NCBI RefSeq assembly: GCF_009859475.1
Contig: NZ_CP044550.1
Coordinates: 124,001 to 188,000 of the forward strand
Source of the DNA: Hydrogenophaga sp. BPS33
GTDB taxonomy: Bacteria; Pseudomonadota; Gammaproteobacteria; Burkholderiales; Burkholderiaceae_C
Direction of reading: 5' to 3'
DNA: 64,000 nucleotides
In this document: piece by piece, positions 35,554 to 44,991 of the stretch
Position numbering within the stretch: the stretch's first letter is position 1
Layout: each line of letters opens with the position of its first letter
Translations under genes and position numbers: made by a program
Notes under the pieces: generated by a model
Database searches by the model: none
Told to the model about the DNA's origin: nothing
What the model saw: the letters and a program-made list of their open reading frames with translations, nothing else

Positions 35554-36627
35554 ATGCATCGTGATATGAAAACCACTGTCCTCGCGTCCTGCGCGGTGGA
35601 CGTCGGATATGCCAACGTCAAGTACAGCTCGGGGCGCGCGCACGTCGGTGGTCAGGTCGAGATCCGTACCGGCGTCTTCCCCGCCCTTGCACCTGTGCTG
35701 TCGAACGACGGCTTCCAGATTCGGGGCGATTCACCGGCCGCCGATGGGACGGTGGTCACGTTGGGAGGAACGCGCTACTTCTCTGGCAAGGGCGTGCACT
35801 TCCATGCCAGCGGCTCCGAGCCGCGGACGGTCCCCAGCAACTACTGTGAGACTGACGAATACATGGCGCTGCTTTGTGGTGCTCTGCACTACATCGCCAA
35901 GGACGCTGGCGCAAATCACTCGATGGTGATCGAAACACTGGTGCTCGGCCTGCCACTGTCAACCTGGCGCCAGCACCACAAAGCTCTTGCTGCTCGCGCA
36001 ACAGGCGAGCACGTCCTGGGAACCTTCGGCGGCGGCGATCTCAAGTGCCTGGTGCATGTCAAACACGTCACCGTCATTGTTCAGCCGCTTGGCGCTCTGT
36101 ATCACCATGGCATCGGTGCGAGCGAAAAGCCTATGGCGGGTTGGACCATGGTGGTGGATGCAGGTGGGGGAACGCTCGACTGGTTCGTCTCGCAGCGCAT
36201 GCAACCCAACTGGCCGCGCTCGGGCGCACACAACAAATCGATGCTGGCTTGCTGCTACGCAGTGGCCGATCAGATCAACCCGGATTGGAAGGATCAGATC
36301 GAAATCGTGAATCGAATTGACTTTGCCTTGCGGAACTCTTCGGACCATTTCGAGGTTCAAGGAGTGAGGTACCCGCTCGACAAATACCGCGCGGCCGTGG
36401 AAGCGGTGCTTCGCGAGTCCGTCAACAAAATGATGGCTTCGGTGAACAAGACCGACAACCTGGACTACATCCTTGTCACCGGGGGGGCGGCTGGCATCTT
36501 CTATACCTTTCTGTGTGACAACTACCCGAATTTGAAGCCCGTCATGCACGTGGACCCGGACAACCTCTATGCCAACGTGAAAGGGTTTCAGATTGCAGCC
36601 GAGTTGGTGCACGAGGAAGTCCGCTGA
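35554..36627 (+). CDS. parM: ParM/StbA-like actin-type partition ATPase
   Basis: 357 residues. Actin-fold motifs: phosphate-1 loop region AVDVGYANVKY (about 13-23), phosphate-2 MVVDAGGGTLDWFV, and the adenosine motif ILVTGGAAGIF near residue 310. ParM proteins form filaments that push plasmid copies apart. AGGAGAG lies 5 nt before ATG 35554; ATG 35569 is an in-frame alternative. The parC-like repeats are just upstream and a small ParR-type gene follows by 20 bp. Confidence 0.85.
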   Translation: MHRDMKTTVLASCAVDVGYANVKYSSGRAHVGGQVEIRTGVFPALAPVLSNDGFQIRGDSPAADGTVVTLGGTRYFSGKGVHFHASGSEPRTVPSNYCETDEYMALLCGALHYIAKDAGANHSMVIETLVLGLPLSTWRQHHKALAARATGEHVLGTFGGGDLKCLVHVKHVTVIVQPLGALYHHGIGASEKPMAGWTMVVDAGGGTLDWFVSQRMQPNWPRSGAHNKSMLACCYAVADQINPDWKDQIEIVNRIDFALRNSSDHFEVQGVRYPLDKYRAAVEAVLRESVNKMMASVNKTDNLDYILVTGGAAGIFYTFLCDNYPNLKPVMHVDPDNLYANVKGFQIAAELVHEEVR

Positions 36628-36647
36628 CTTCGAGACAGGAGATCACC

Positions 36648-37046
36648 TTGGCAAAAGCATCTTCGGAAAAAGTTGGCAATGATGAGGTCAGGCATGGCGA
36701 ACTGCGTACGCGTATTCGCCTGCCTGCTGCGATGGGCCGGGTCTACGATCATCTCATTGCGATGCCGTCCTTGCAGCGCGGTAAACGCATCCAGCAGCTG
36801 ATCGTTTTGGGCTACTTGTACGAGGCGCAGTTCTTTCCAGCGACAGACGCCGGGCCGGCAACGATGGGGATGCCCCCACCCGAGCCCCTCATGCAGGCGA
36901 GCAAGCGACGCAATCACGGTTCATCGCGCTCACTGCCTGCATCTGAAAGTCATGCGAAGAAGGCTGTGGCCGATTCGCTTGTCGCATCTCGGGCAACCGC
37001 GCGTGAGCGCATTGGTTCACCGTTCGCGCTACTGCCCATCGACTAG
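36648..37046 (+). CDS. ParR/StbB-like partition adaptor
   Basis: 132 residues from a TTG start with GGAGA 6 nt upstream. The N-terminal half (HGELRTRIRLPAAMGRVYDHLIAMPSLQRGKRIQQLIVLGYLYEAQ) fits a ribbon-helix-helix DNA-binding fold as used by ParR/StbB; the C-terminal half is Ser/Ala-rich and probably flexible, where ParR proteins contact ParM. Identification rests mainly on operon position after parM. Confidence 0.65.
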   Translation: MAKASSEKVGNDEVRHGELRTRIRLPAAMGRVYDHLIAMPSLQRGKRIQQLIVLGYLYEAQFFPATDAGPATMGMPPPEPLMQASKRRNHGSSRSLPASESHAKKAVADSLVASRATARERIGSPFALLPID

Positions 37047-37067
37047 CGCACCACGCTTGAACACCAG

Positions 37068-37093
37068 GGATCGGCTCGCCGGTCCTTTTTTTT
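37068..37093 (+). terminator. Rho-independent terminator of parM operon
   Basis: GGATCGGC and GCCGGTCC form an 8-bp stem with a 2-nt loop and one G-T pair, followed by eight T residues. It begins 21 bp after the ParR-like stop. Confidence 0.85.
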
Positions 37094-37159
37094 GGCAAAT
37101 TGACATCCGGGAATTTCGTGAGAGCCTGATTTCAACCAAACCCAAACCAAGGAGCTGAG

Positions 37160-37428
37160 ATGCCCTACGTGACCGAACTTGACATGACCACTGCTGACTT
37201 CCGACAGCACTACACCCCTGATCCACACTGGCTGCTTGAAACTGCCTTCGGCCGGGATCTACTCAAGATGCGGCTGCGCCAGGTCGAACCTGGTCTGCAG
37301 GTGCCCGAGTGGAAGTACGCCGCGCATCTGGACCCCAAGCTGGAGCGCATGGTGGACGACCTCGGCCTGCGCGAGACGGCCCAGCCCAGCACGGTGTTGG
37401 AAACGCTCAAGTTCATGAAGCTTGCTTC
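37160..37428 (+). pseudogene. Hypothetical gene truncated by IS1071
   Basis: Starts MPYVTELDMTTADFRQHYTPDPHWLLETAFGRDLLKMRL after an AAGGAG site and runs for 89 codons before the IS1071 end at 37429. The frame continues only 10 codons into the element. The missing C-terminus should lie beyond the far end of the transposon array, outside the window. No family recognised. Confidence 0.6.
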
Positions 37429-40400
37429 GGGGTCTCCTCGTTTTCAGTGCAATAAGTGACGGTACGAAAAGCTAGCACTGGCGCGAAGGTGGTGTTGGTA
37501 GATCGTTGATTTCATTGACTTTCCTGTTCACTTTCAAATCTGCGATTCGTGGCGTCAAACCGTGGTCGGTTTCATCCATTGGTGCCAGTTATCGATGCAT
37601 TTGGCCGCGAAGGCAGGATTTGGTCAGCATAGCGGTCAACCGGGAAGCGAAACACACCCCGCAAGTTGATGCTCTCCAGCCTGGTGGGCGCAATCTTCCC
37701 GATCAGTTCCGGTGGAATGACCTGGCGGCGGTTCGACCAGCGATCCAGGACCGCCTGCATCTGTGAGGTATTCCACGCCATCACGATGTTGGCCATCAGG
37801 CTCAACGCATCGGCCACAGCCTGCATTTCATCGACACGTTTGGCCTGCGCCGGGCTGATCCGGCCGGTATAAATGGCGCGCTTGAGGGCGTTAACAGCCT
37901 CGCCCCGATTGAGCACCCGGCGCAACTCGTTCCTGAAAGCGTCCTTGACAAAGTAGTCAGCCAAAAACGCCGTACGCAGCAACCGCCCCAATTGCACGCC
38001 AGCCTCATAGATTGGATCGCCCTGGGCGGCAGAACCGAACCGCGCAAGAGCTGCCACCGCACTGGCATGTCCGCTCATGACCGAGGCTGCCAGGTGCACC
38101 AGACTATCCCAATGCTTTTCGATCAAAGCGACGTCGACATTGGCTTCGCACACCGCAGCGATTTCTGCGGGCACTTTGGTGCCGCGTGGCACAAAGAGGT
38201 GGCGCTGTTTGAGTTCCTTCAACCGCGGGCAAAGATCAAAACCAAGCAAACGGGCATGTGACATGGCAAAGTCGGTGTAGCCATGGGTATCCACAGCAAG
38301 CTGGCTGGTCTCCAGCTTTTCTTGGCGGATGACACCTTCAATGGCCACGCCCGCCTGGCGCTCATTGAGCACAAAGGGCTGCGCATGGAAGATGCCCCAC
38401 CGGTCTTTTACATGGGAGTAGATTCCAATGGAAGGTGTGTTGCGCCGAGGATCAAGCCGGGCTTGCCACACCCGTTTGGTGGTCTCCATGCTCATCATGT
38501 CAGAAGATGCCAAATCGGACCGCCCCCAGGTGGCGGCAATCGGGTGTCGCTGCATGAATTCCAGCACAGCCTGGCAGGCCTGGCTCAGACGCCGTTCGTC
38601 CCGCGCCCAGCGCATGGCCTGGCGAATGCTGGTGGCAGACAATTGCGGAATCATGCGCGCGCATTCGACCGCAGTCAGACTGGTGCCGTGGGCCATGATG
38701 CCGGCATAGACCATCAGCAGCTCGTCGGTAGAGCGCGGCTCACGTCCGAGCATGATCCAGCTAAAGCGCACCTGGGCGTCAACGGCCAGAATCACTTCCG
38801 GCAATTGAACCTCACCGATGCGGTGATCCAAAGCCGCGCGCAGCTTGGTCACTTCTGGGTCTTCGTCCTCTGCGGGCAATGGCGACAAATGGAGTTCATC
38901 ATCCACGCGCAGTACGCCACTGCGGGCTGCAGCGGCCACCGCATCGACACCGGCAGTTACTCTGGCCAGCAAAGGCTTCAAGAAAGTGGCAGCCTTGCTG
39001 GGTAACGATAGACGGGCATAGTGTTTCTTGGACTCTGCCTGCCAACGCTCGTCCGTGAAGAACAAGCGCGCACGACCCCGAAAGCTCAGGCTGTGCTCAA
39101 TCCAGACCGAGCCATTGCGCACCGCGCGGCGCAGGGCAAACAGGGTGGCCACCTCCAACGCCTGAAACGCCCGTTCCCGGTCTGGGCTGGAGATCGAAAC
39201 CTGCCAGATCATTCCCAGACTTGGTGCCACCACTTCAACTGGCAGCTTTCTGGATCCTTTGAGATATAAAGCTTGCAGCTTGGCAAGGTACTCGATGGCA
39301 GGATGCTCGCCGGTGGCCTGCCAGGGCAGCTTTGCAATGGCGACGAGCAACGACCGCACGGGGCGAATTCCATCAATCAATCCCTCGCGGACCAGGGAGG
39401 CCCTGCTCGGTGGTTTGCGTTTCTGGGTTTCGGTGATCAAGGCTTCAAGACGGGCACGCAACTCAGCATCTGGCACCGCACCTTGCGCGCTCAAGGCAAC
39501 AAGTTCGCCGAGCAGCGTTTTGTACATTGCGGCCCAATTGACGGTAGCGGGGACATCGGCGGCAGCCTGACGCCACAGATCGGCGATCCGGCGCTGCACC
39601 ATAAGGATCAACTGGTCTGTGGTGGTGAACAGGCAATACCGAAGAAAGCATGCGACCTCCACGGTGCGCGCTGGCTCTTTGATCTTGGCTCCGGCTGAGG
39701 GCGGCCTGGAGACAAGTCGGCGCGCGTAGCGGCGCAAGATGAGATCGGGGATGTCTGCCAGGTGCTTATGAACGTCCAGCGTGTAAAGCAGGTCGATGCG
39801 CTCCAGTACCTCGCTGATTTGGCGGGTTGAGTGTTTCGCCGGTGCAGCCCATAGCCAACTCTGCTGGGTTTGTCCATCTGGGCGCAGCTCTGAAACTGAG
39901 GCTCGCCAGCGATCAAGTGTTGCTGGATCAACGCTGGCGGCGATGGCGGTGCCTGTTTCAACTTCAAGCTGGGCAAGTGCCGCCGCAATCAGTGTCCGAA
40001 TTGCCCGCTCGTGCACGATCACCAGCTTGTTCTTGTACAGCCATTGACGCGCCCGCACGAGTAGCTGATCGCGGTCGGCGCAGCGCGCCACTTCGTCGCG
40101 CAGTTCACGTACCAGTGAGCGGCGCTGGTGCTCGCTCATCCACTGGAATCCAAGGACCGTGCAGGCTACTTGTTGGTGATCGAATAGCGTGCGCCCGCGT
40201 TCATACATGGCTCTCAGCGAGGCGACTTCTGGTGCTGCAATGCCAAGCTCGTTGCCAAGGTGGCGCCACAAGGCTACTGGAATTACCCGAAAGGCACCGA
40301 GCAAACGCCCACTCATGCGCAGGAAACCAATATGGAGCGCCAGACCAAGCTTGTGGGAATCACCTCGGCGTGCATTGATTGCGTCGCGCTCGGCACCATC

Positions 40401-40632
40401 GAAGGTGAAAAATGCCTTCATCTCGAAGTCGCTGATATCGCGGGGGAGCCCACGCATCCCCAAAAACGTTGTGTGCCAACCCTGCATCGTGAACCTCAAA
40501 AGTGGGAGGCCACCATACCCGTTTACAAAGCGAACAGGAAAGTCAATGAAATCAACGGTCTACCCAGACCACCCCCGCGCCAGTGCTAGCTTTGCGTACC
40601 GTCACTTATTGCACTGAAAACGAGGAGACCCC
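37429..40632 (-). mobile_element. IS1071 copy 1
   Basis: 3,204 bp, the exact known size of IS1071, beginning GGGGTCTCCTCGTTTTCAGT and ending in its inverted complement; the inverted repeats extend about 110 bp. It carries only a transposase, no resolvase, as known for this Tn3-family element. The outer left flank is GCTTC; no matching 5-bp duplication is seen at its right end, as expected if it is one end of a composite transposon. Confidence 0.95.
37572..40499 (-). CDS. tnpA: IS1071 transposase (Tn3 family)
   Basis: 975 residues (971 from the second Met). It carries Tn3-transposase catalytic-region motifs: LAVDTHGYTDFAMSHARLLGFDLCPR (first Asp), a helical ALIEKHWDSLVHLAASV, and NRGEAVNALKRAIYTG...MANIVMAWNTSQMQAVL toward the C-terminus with the Glu. 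It catalyses replicative transposition; IS1071 elements mobilise as class I composites. Intact in copies 1 and 2. Confidence 0.95.
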   Translation of the reverse strand: MRFTMQGWHTTFLGMRGLPRDISDFEMKAFFTFDGAERDAINARRGDSHKLGLALHIGFLRMSGRLLGAFRVIPVALWRHLGNELGIAAPEVASLRAMYERGRTLFDHQQVACTVLGFQWMSEHQRRSLVRELRDEVARCADRDQLLVRARQWLYKNKLVIVHERAIRTLIAAALAQLEVETGTAIAASVDPATLDRWRASVSELRPDGQTQQSWLWAAPAKHSTRQISEVLERIDLLYTLDVHKHLADIPDLILRRYARRLVSRPPSAGAKIKEPARTVEVACFLRYCLFTTTDQLILMVQRRIADLWRQAAADVPATVNWAAMYKTLLGELVALSAQGAVPDAELRARLEALITETQKRKPPSRASLVREGLIDGIRPVRSLLVAIAKLPWQATGEHPAIEYLAKLQALYLKGSRKLPVEVVAPSLGMIWQVSISSPDRERAFQALEVATLFALRRAVRNGSVWIEHSLSFRGRARLFFTDERWQAESKKHYARLSLPSKAATFLKPLLARVTAGVDAVAAAARSGVLRVDDELHLSPLPAEDEDPEVTKLRAALDHRIGEVQLPEVILAVDAQVRFSWIMLGREPRSTDELLMVYAGIMAHGTSLTAVECARMIPQLSATSIRQAMRWARDERRLSQACQAVLEFMQRHPIAATWGRSDLASSDMMSMETTKRVWQARLDPRRNTPSIGIYSHVKDRWGIFHAQPFVLNERQAGVAIEGVIRQEKLETSQLAVDTHGYTDFAMSHARLLGFDLCPRLKELKQRHLFVPRGTKVPAEIAAVCEANVDVALIEKHWDSLVHLAASVMSGHASAVAALARFGSAAQGDPIYEAGVQLGRLLRTAFLADYFVKDAFRNELRRVLNRGEAVNALKRAIYTGRISPAQAKRVDEMQAVADALSLMANIVMAWNTSQMQAVLDRWSNRRQVIPPELIGKIAPTRLESINLRGVFRFPVDRYADQILPSRPNASITGTNG

Positions 40633-40921
40633 CAGAAACTCCTTGTGGGTTTGGCGGCGGCAACGAGTTCGACATCCAGCGACGGTGTGAGCAGCTCGTG
40701 CGATCGCGGGCCGTATGCCGCTTCCGCCCACTCGTAGGAAGTGCCGACCTCGTTCGCGAACGACTGCACGGTGGGAACGCGATTCGCTTGGCTCCATCGC
40801 GCCGCGTTAACGATCTGGGCGACATAACGGTCCACCAGGTCCGGCCGCTCCTTCACAAGCTGCGCGCTCACTGTCAGCGTGGCGGGCTGCTGGTTGCTGC
40901 CGCGAACGTGGGGGTCGGGGT
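40633..40921 (-). pseudogene. ABC transporter substrate-binding protein fragment, copy 1
   Basis: An internal fragment reading DPHVRGSNQQPATLTVSAQLVKERPDLVDRYVAQIVNAARWSQANR..., the pattern of NMT1/SsuA-type periplasmic binding proteins (VVNxxFxxxHPDxV). The C-terminal end is cut by IS1071 and the N-terminal side by a junction at about 40921 with a gene fragment on the other strand. Not functional. Confidence 0.6.
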
Positions 40922-41827
40922 GGTCGCCCCATCGACCTCTTCCCGCGCAAGGCATGGTGCCGCCTCGCCACGCGCCATGCGAAGAACCTGCTGTCCGAGG
41001 ACATGCTGCCGCATGACCGGGCCGGCCACCCGCGGCTGCGCGAAGCCGTCGCCAATCGCGTGAGGCTCGTGCGCGGCGGTGTGCAGGTCGTCCCGTTTCC
41101 GTGCATGGCAGGGAGCACCGCCGCCCTGCCTTCGGCGAAGCTCGCCATCTGTTGCCCGGCCGACTTTGCGTTCACGGGCGAGCCATGGAGCGCGGACGCG
41201 CTCGCGGAGCTGGTCGGGTGGTCGCGCAAGCACGCGGGCTGGCTGGTCGAAGACGACCGTGACCTCGACCTGTACGAAACGGGCCCGCATGAAGCGGTCC
41301 TTGCCCGGGGCGCAAGCGCCGAACGAACGATCTATCTCGGCTCGTTCGAGCGCAGCGTGTTCCCCGAGGTGGGCTGCGGCTTCATCGTCGCTCCCCACGA
41401 ACTGGTCCAGTCTTTCTCCGCCGCTGCGCAGCAGCAGGCGTACAACTCGCCGCTGCAGATGCAGCGCACGCTGTTTGATTTCATCACGCAAGGCTATATC
41501 GGGCGTCACGCCAACCGGCTTCGCAAAGCCCATGGGGAGCGGCGCAAGGCGGCGCTGGCGGCCTTGCGCAGGGGCGCTTTCACGGGAGATCTCTCGTTCC
41601 AGGCCGCGGGTTCCTACCTGGTGGCGAGCTTTCGAAACGTGAGCGAACCGGGGCTGCTGGAACGCGCTCTCGAAGAAAATCGCGTCGGGGCGCGCGTGCT
41701 TGCGCGTCCAGGCAGGCGTGAGCAGCTGCTGCTGGTGGGCTATGCAGGCGCGCCGCGTGAAGAGCTCTTCGCCGCGATCGGCGTGCTCGACGCGCTGCTT
41801 ACGCGATCTTGCCGCCGAGTGACTTGA
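40922..41827 (+). pseudogene. MocR/PdxR-type aminotransferase domain remnant, copy 1
   Basis: The frame reads GRPIDLFPRKAWCRLATRHAK...GHPRLREAVANRVRLVRGG, then WLVEDDRDLDLYETGP and IYLGSFERSVFPEVGCGFIVAP, the fold-type I aminotransferase half of GntR/MocR regulators. The N-terminal wHTH is missing, a central block (the usual GSQQALDL to EDPGY region) is deleted, and the PLP-binding Lys expected in GTFSKxLFP is Arg. It is almost certainly a remnant. An ATG at 41003 could still express 274 residues. Its end overlaps the opposing receptor gene by 29 bp. Confidence 0.6.
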
Positions 41828-42761
41828 CGACCGCCGCCCACTTTTTCATGTCGGCCTGGATGAACGCGTCGAACTGCGCCGGCGTGGATGCGGCCGGCAC
41901 CATGCCCTGGGTCGCCATCCAGGAAGACACGGCGGGGTCTTCCATCGCTTTCTTGATGGCCTGGTGGATCTGGGCCAACACCGCGGGCGGCGTTGCCCGT
42001 GGCGCGATGACCCCGAAGTAGCTTTCCACGTTGAATCCCTTCACCGTGTCCCCGATCGGGGCGGCGTCGGGGAAACCGGGGAGCCGCCGCGGTCCGGCCG
42101 GCGCCACCAGCTTCACGCGGCCCGCTTGCACCATCGGCAGTTGGGAAATGAACGAGTCGAAGAGCAGCGTGAGCCGGCCGCCGATCAGGTCCTGCTGCGC
42201 GGGGGCGCTGCCCTTGTAGGGCACGTGAACCAGGTCCACGCCGGCCAGCTGGTTCAGCATCAGGCCGGCGAGGTGCGACGTCGAACCGAGTCTCGCCGAG
42301 CCGTAGCTCAGCGTCTTCGGGTTCTTCTTCGCATAGGCGACGAGTTCCGCAACGTTGTTCACGGGCAGGCTGGGTGTGGCAAAGAGCGCGATCGGCAGCG
42401 TGCTGATCAGCGTCACGCCGGCAAGATCCTTCACCGTGTCATACGGCAGTTGCGCCATGATGCTCGGGTTCACCGCGAGCGATGGGATCACGAGCGCGAT
42501 CGTATGCCCGTCGGGCGCCGCCTTCGCGACGAGGTCGGTCCCGATCACCGTGCCGCCGGGTTTGTTCTCGACAACCACCGCCTGGCCCCACGCGGCCTGC
42601 ATCCGCTGGGCAAGCATGCGCGTGAGCGCGTCGGCGGAACCGCCGGGCGGGAACGGCACGATGAAGCGCACGGGCTGTGTCGGGAACGTGTTGGCAAAGG
42701 CCGGCATCGCACCTGCGAGCAAGGTGAGGGCGAGCGCGAGGATGGGTCTTCTGGCAAGCAT
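41799..42761 (-). CDS. TTT-family (Bug/TctC) periplasmic receptor, distal gene, copy 1
   Basis: 320 residues. A signal peptide (MLARRPILALALTLLAGAMPAFA) precedes TFPTQPVRFIVPFPPGGSADALTRMLAQRM, the hallmark start of TctC/Bug receptors. Conserved YGSARLGSTSHLAGLM and VHVPYKGSAPAQQDLIGG follow. ATG 42761 has AGGAGA 8 nt upstream; the frame is open further but without homology. Family members bind carboxylates, often aromatic acids, in the periplasm. No TctA/TctB membrane genes are here, so it would need a host transporter. It is the last gene of the oxygenase operon, 183 bp after the reductase. Confidence 0.9.
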   Translation of the reverse strand: MLARRPILALALTLLAGAMPAFANTFPTQPVRFIVPFPPGGSADALTRMLAQRMQAAWGQAVVVENKPGGTVIGTDLVAKAAPDGHTIALVIPSLAVNPSIMAQLPYDTVKDLAGVTLISTLPIALFATPSLPVNNVAELVAYAKKNPKTLSYGSARLGSTSHLAGLMLNQLAGVDLVHVPYKGSAPAQQDLIGGRLTLLFDSFISQLPMVQAGRVKLVAPAGPRRLPGFPDAAPIGDTVKGFNVESYFGVIAPRATPPAVLAQIHQAIKKAMEDPAVSSWMATQGMVPAASTPAQFDAFIQADMKKWAAVVKSLGGKIA

Positions 42762-42944
42762 GGCGTTGTCTCCTGGGCATTGCGGCGCGGAAAACGCGCC
42801 TGATGCTCCGCATGCTACGCAGCGGCGACCAGAGCACCTACGGCCAACCGCCATCAAAACTTGCAGGCCAAGGGACGGTCCGATGCCTGGCTGTGCCGTG
42901 TGGGTTCGGGCGCGCAACGCCCGGTCCACGAGTCGCGCAAGCAT

Positions 42945-43886
42945 CTAAAGATCGAGCACCAACTCCTCGGTCAACGAGCCCGAGCAGCAGATCAACATGC
43001 TCTTGCCGTGTGTTCGCTCCTCCTCGGAGAGGACGCAATCGCGATGGTCTGGACGGCCCGCGAGAACCGCGGTCTCACATGCCCCGCAGACCCCCTGCTG
43101 ACAGGAAGACTGCACCGGGATGCCCCGCTGCCGGAGCGATTCCAGAATCGTGCATCCCTTCTGGATTCGGATCTCCTGATTGCTGCGGGCAAGTCGGACG
43201 AGGTAGCCTCCGTCGCGCGACTGCATTTCCTTTGCCTTGAAGCGCTCCAGATGAAGGCGCTCCTTCGGGAGGTGCACGCAGGCGCTCTCGACGCACTCCA
43301 GCATTGACTCCGGTCCGCAGCAGTAGATGTGCGCCCCTTTCGGCGCCTTCGCGACGATGGAGTGGATGTCCAGGCGCGGGGTCCCGGCGTCCTCGCTGAA
43401 GCTCACATGGACGCGCCCGCCCAACCGGGGAGACGACAGGCAGTCAAGGAACGCCGTCGTCTTGCGGCTGCGGCCTCGCATGTACATGGTCCAGGGCTTG
43501 CGCAACGCCTCGAGCCTTTGAGCCATGCTCCACAGCGGCGTGATTCCAATTCCTCCGGCAATGAAGACGCTATGGGCAGCATCCTCCTCGAGAGCAAAGT
43601 TGTTGCGCGGCCCGGCGATGTCGAGCAGCGTCCCGGCCTGGACATGGGCATGCATCGAAGCCGAACCGCCTCGACCCTGGGCCTCACGCTTGACGCCGAC
43701 AACGTACCTGTGGCGATCCGACGGATCGTTGGCGAGCGAATAGCTGCGCACGATGCCGCCGGGAATGGTCACGTCAATATGCGCCCCCGCCTCGAACGGC
43801 GGCAGCTGTTGGCCATCGGCGCTGCGGATGTCGTAGATCAGCACGTCATCGGCGCCGTACGTTATCGAATGCACGCGGGCTTTCAT
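42945..43886 (-). CDS. Oxygenase reductase (FMN/NAD/2Fe-2S), copy 1
   Basis: 313 residues with class IA (phthalate dioxygenase reductase-like) order: flavin domain with RSYSLAND, nucleotide domain with GGIGITP and CCGPESM, and a C-terminal plant-type ferredoxin with CQQGVCGACETAVLAG...DC. All four cysteines for the 2Fe-2S cluster are visible. It passes electrons from NADH to the Rieske oxygenase encoded upstream in the same operon. Confidence 0.9.
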   Translation of the reverse strand: MKARVHSITYGADDVLIYDIRSADGQQLPPFEAGAHIDVTIPGGIVRSYSLANDPSDRHRYVVGVKREAQGRGGSASMHAHVQAGTLLDIAGPRNNFALEEDAAHSVFIAGGIGITPLWSMAQRLEALRKPWTMYMRGRSRKTTAFLDCLSSPRLGGRVHVSFSEDAGTPRLDIHSIVAKAPKGAHIYCCGPESMLECVESACVHLPKERLHLERFKAKEMQSRDGGYLVRLARSNQEIRIQKGCTILESLRQRGIPVQSSCQQGVCGACETAVLAGRPDHRDCVLSEEERTHGKSMLICCSGSLTEELVLDL

Positions 43887-43963
43887 GATTCCCCCATACG
43901 GCGTGACGCTACAGTTGGATCAAGTTCGTTCGCGGTGGCCCGGTGACGGGCTCTTGACGAGAA

Positions 43964-44959
43964 CTACTTGTCAAGAGATATCCCGGCTTTCTGGATCACC
44001 CCGCCCCATCTCTTGTATTCCGACTTCAGATAAACATCGAACTCCTCCGGCGAGAGGCCGCGGGCTTCGACACCCAGCTCCTTGAGCTTATCCTGCACTT
44101 CGCGAAGCCCCAGCACCTGGCGAATCTCGTCGGCCAGCTTGTGCCTGATCTCGATCGGTGTCCCTGCCGGGGCCACGACCGCGTACCAGGGTCCCGAGAC
44201 GATCGCCGGATAGCCAGCCTCGGCGAAAGTGGGAACGTTCGGCAGCACGGCGCTGCGCCTGGTGGAAGCGATAGCGATCGGGCGCAATTGCCCCGAAACG
44301 ATTCGCGGCACAAGATTGATGGTGTCACCTATCATCAGGCTGACACGCCCCGCGAGAACATCGGTGAGCGCCGGCGGAAAACCCTGATACGCGACATGCG
44401 TCAGCGCGGTGCCGGCCTGCTGGTTGATCAATTCGCCCGTGACATGGCCTGTCGTCCCGATGCCCTGAGTCGCGAATGTCATCTTTTCGGGATTGGCTTT
44501 GGCGAAGTTGCGCAGTTCCTCGAAGCTGGAAACCGGCAGCTGCCTGCTCGCGACGAGCACGTTCGGCGCCTCGACCACGACCGTCACGGGCGCAAATGTT
44601 GTCGCGTCGTACGGCAGGCGCTTCATCAGGAAGGGGTTGAGCACCAACGGCCCTTGCGCGGTGAAAAGTAGCGTGTACCCATCCGCCGGAGCCCTGGCCA
44701 CAAGATCAGTACCGACCGTTCCACCGGCGCCCGTGCGGTTCTCCACCACGATCGGTTGATTCAGACGGGTTTCGAGGTGTCTGCCCACCAGGCGTGCCAG
44801 CACATCGATGGAACCGCCCGCCGTGAATGGAACGACGAACCGGACTGGCTTGGACGGCCACACCTCCTTGGTCTGGGCGTGCGCGTTGCACAGGATGGCC
44901 GAGGCGAACAACGCCACGGCAAGCCTCAAGGAAATTCCACACTTCGATATCCGTTTCAC
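43964..44959 (-). CDS. TTT-family (Bug/TctC) periplasmic receptor, proximal gene, copy 1
   Basis: 331 residues from GTG 44959 with AAGGAGA 6 nt upstream. A signal peptide (about 25 residues, ending CNAHA) precedes the conserved WPSKPVRFVVPFTAGGSIDVLARLVGRHL. It differs substantially from the distal receptor, so the two probably bind different ligands or the same ligand with different affinity. It follows the Rieske gene by 32 bp. The open frame upstream of the GTG varies between copies because of a G-run change near 44985, which lies outside the true gene. Confidence 0.9.
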   Translation of the reverse strand: MKRISKCGISLRLAVALFASAILCNAHAQTKEVWPSKPVRFVVPFTAGGSIDVLARLVGRHLETRLNQPIVVENRTGAGGTVGTDLVARAPADGYTLLFTAQGPLVLNPFLMKRLPYDATTFAPVTVVVEAPNVLVASRQLPVSSFEELRNFAKANPEKMTFATQGIGTTGHVTGELINQQAGTALTHVAYQGFPPALTDVLAGRVSLMIGDTINLVPRIVSGQLRPIAIASTRRSAVLPNVPTFAEAGYPAIVSGPWYAVVAPAGTPIEIRHKLADEIRQVLGLREVQDKLKELGVEARGLSPEEFDVYLKSEYKRWGGVIQKAGISLDK

Positions 44960-44991
44960 AGCTGTCTCCTTGCGTACTGTCTTGGGGGGCA

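Noticed and set aside
34883..35569. Open frame of 228 codons rich in AHLGPL repeats
   Set aside because: The peptide repeats are produced by the GGCCCA palindromes; no supported start or domain. Treated as centromere-like DNA.
37429..37433. Target-site duplication at the left edge of the IS1071 array
   Set aside because: The outer flank is GCTTC, but the right outer end lies outside the window, so a duplication cannot be confirmed.
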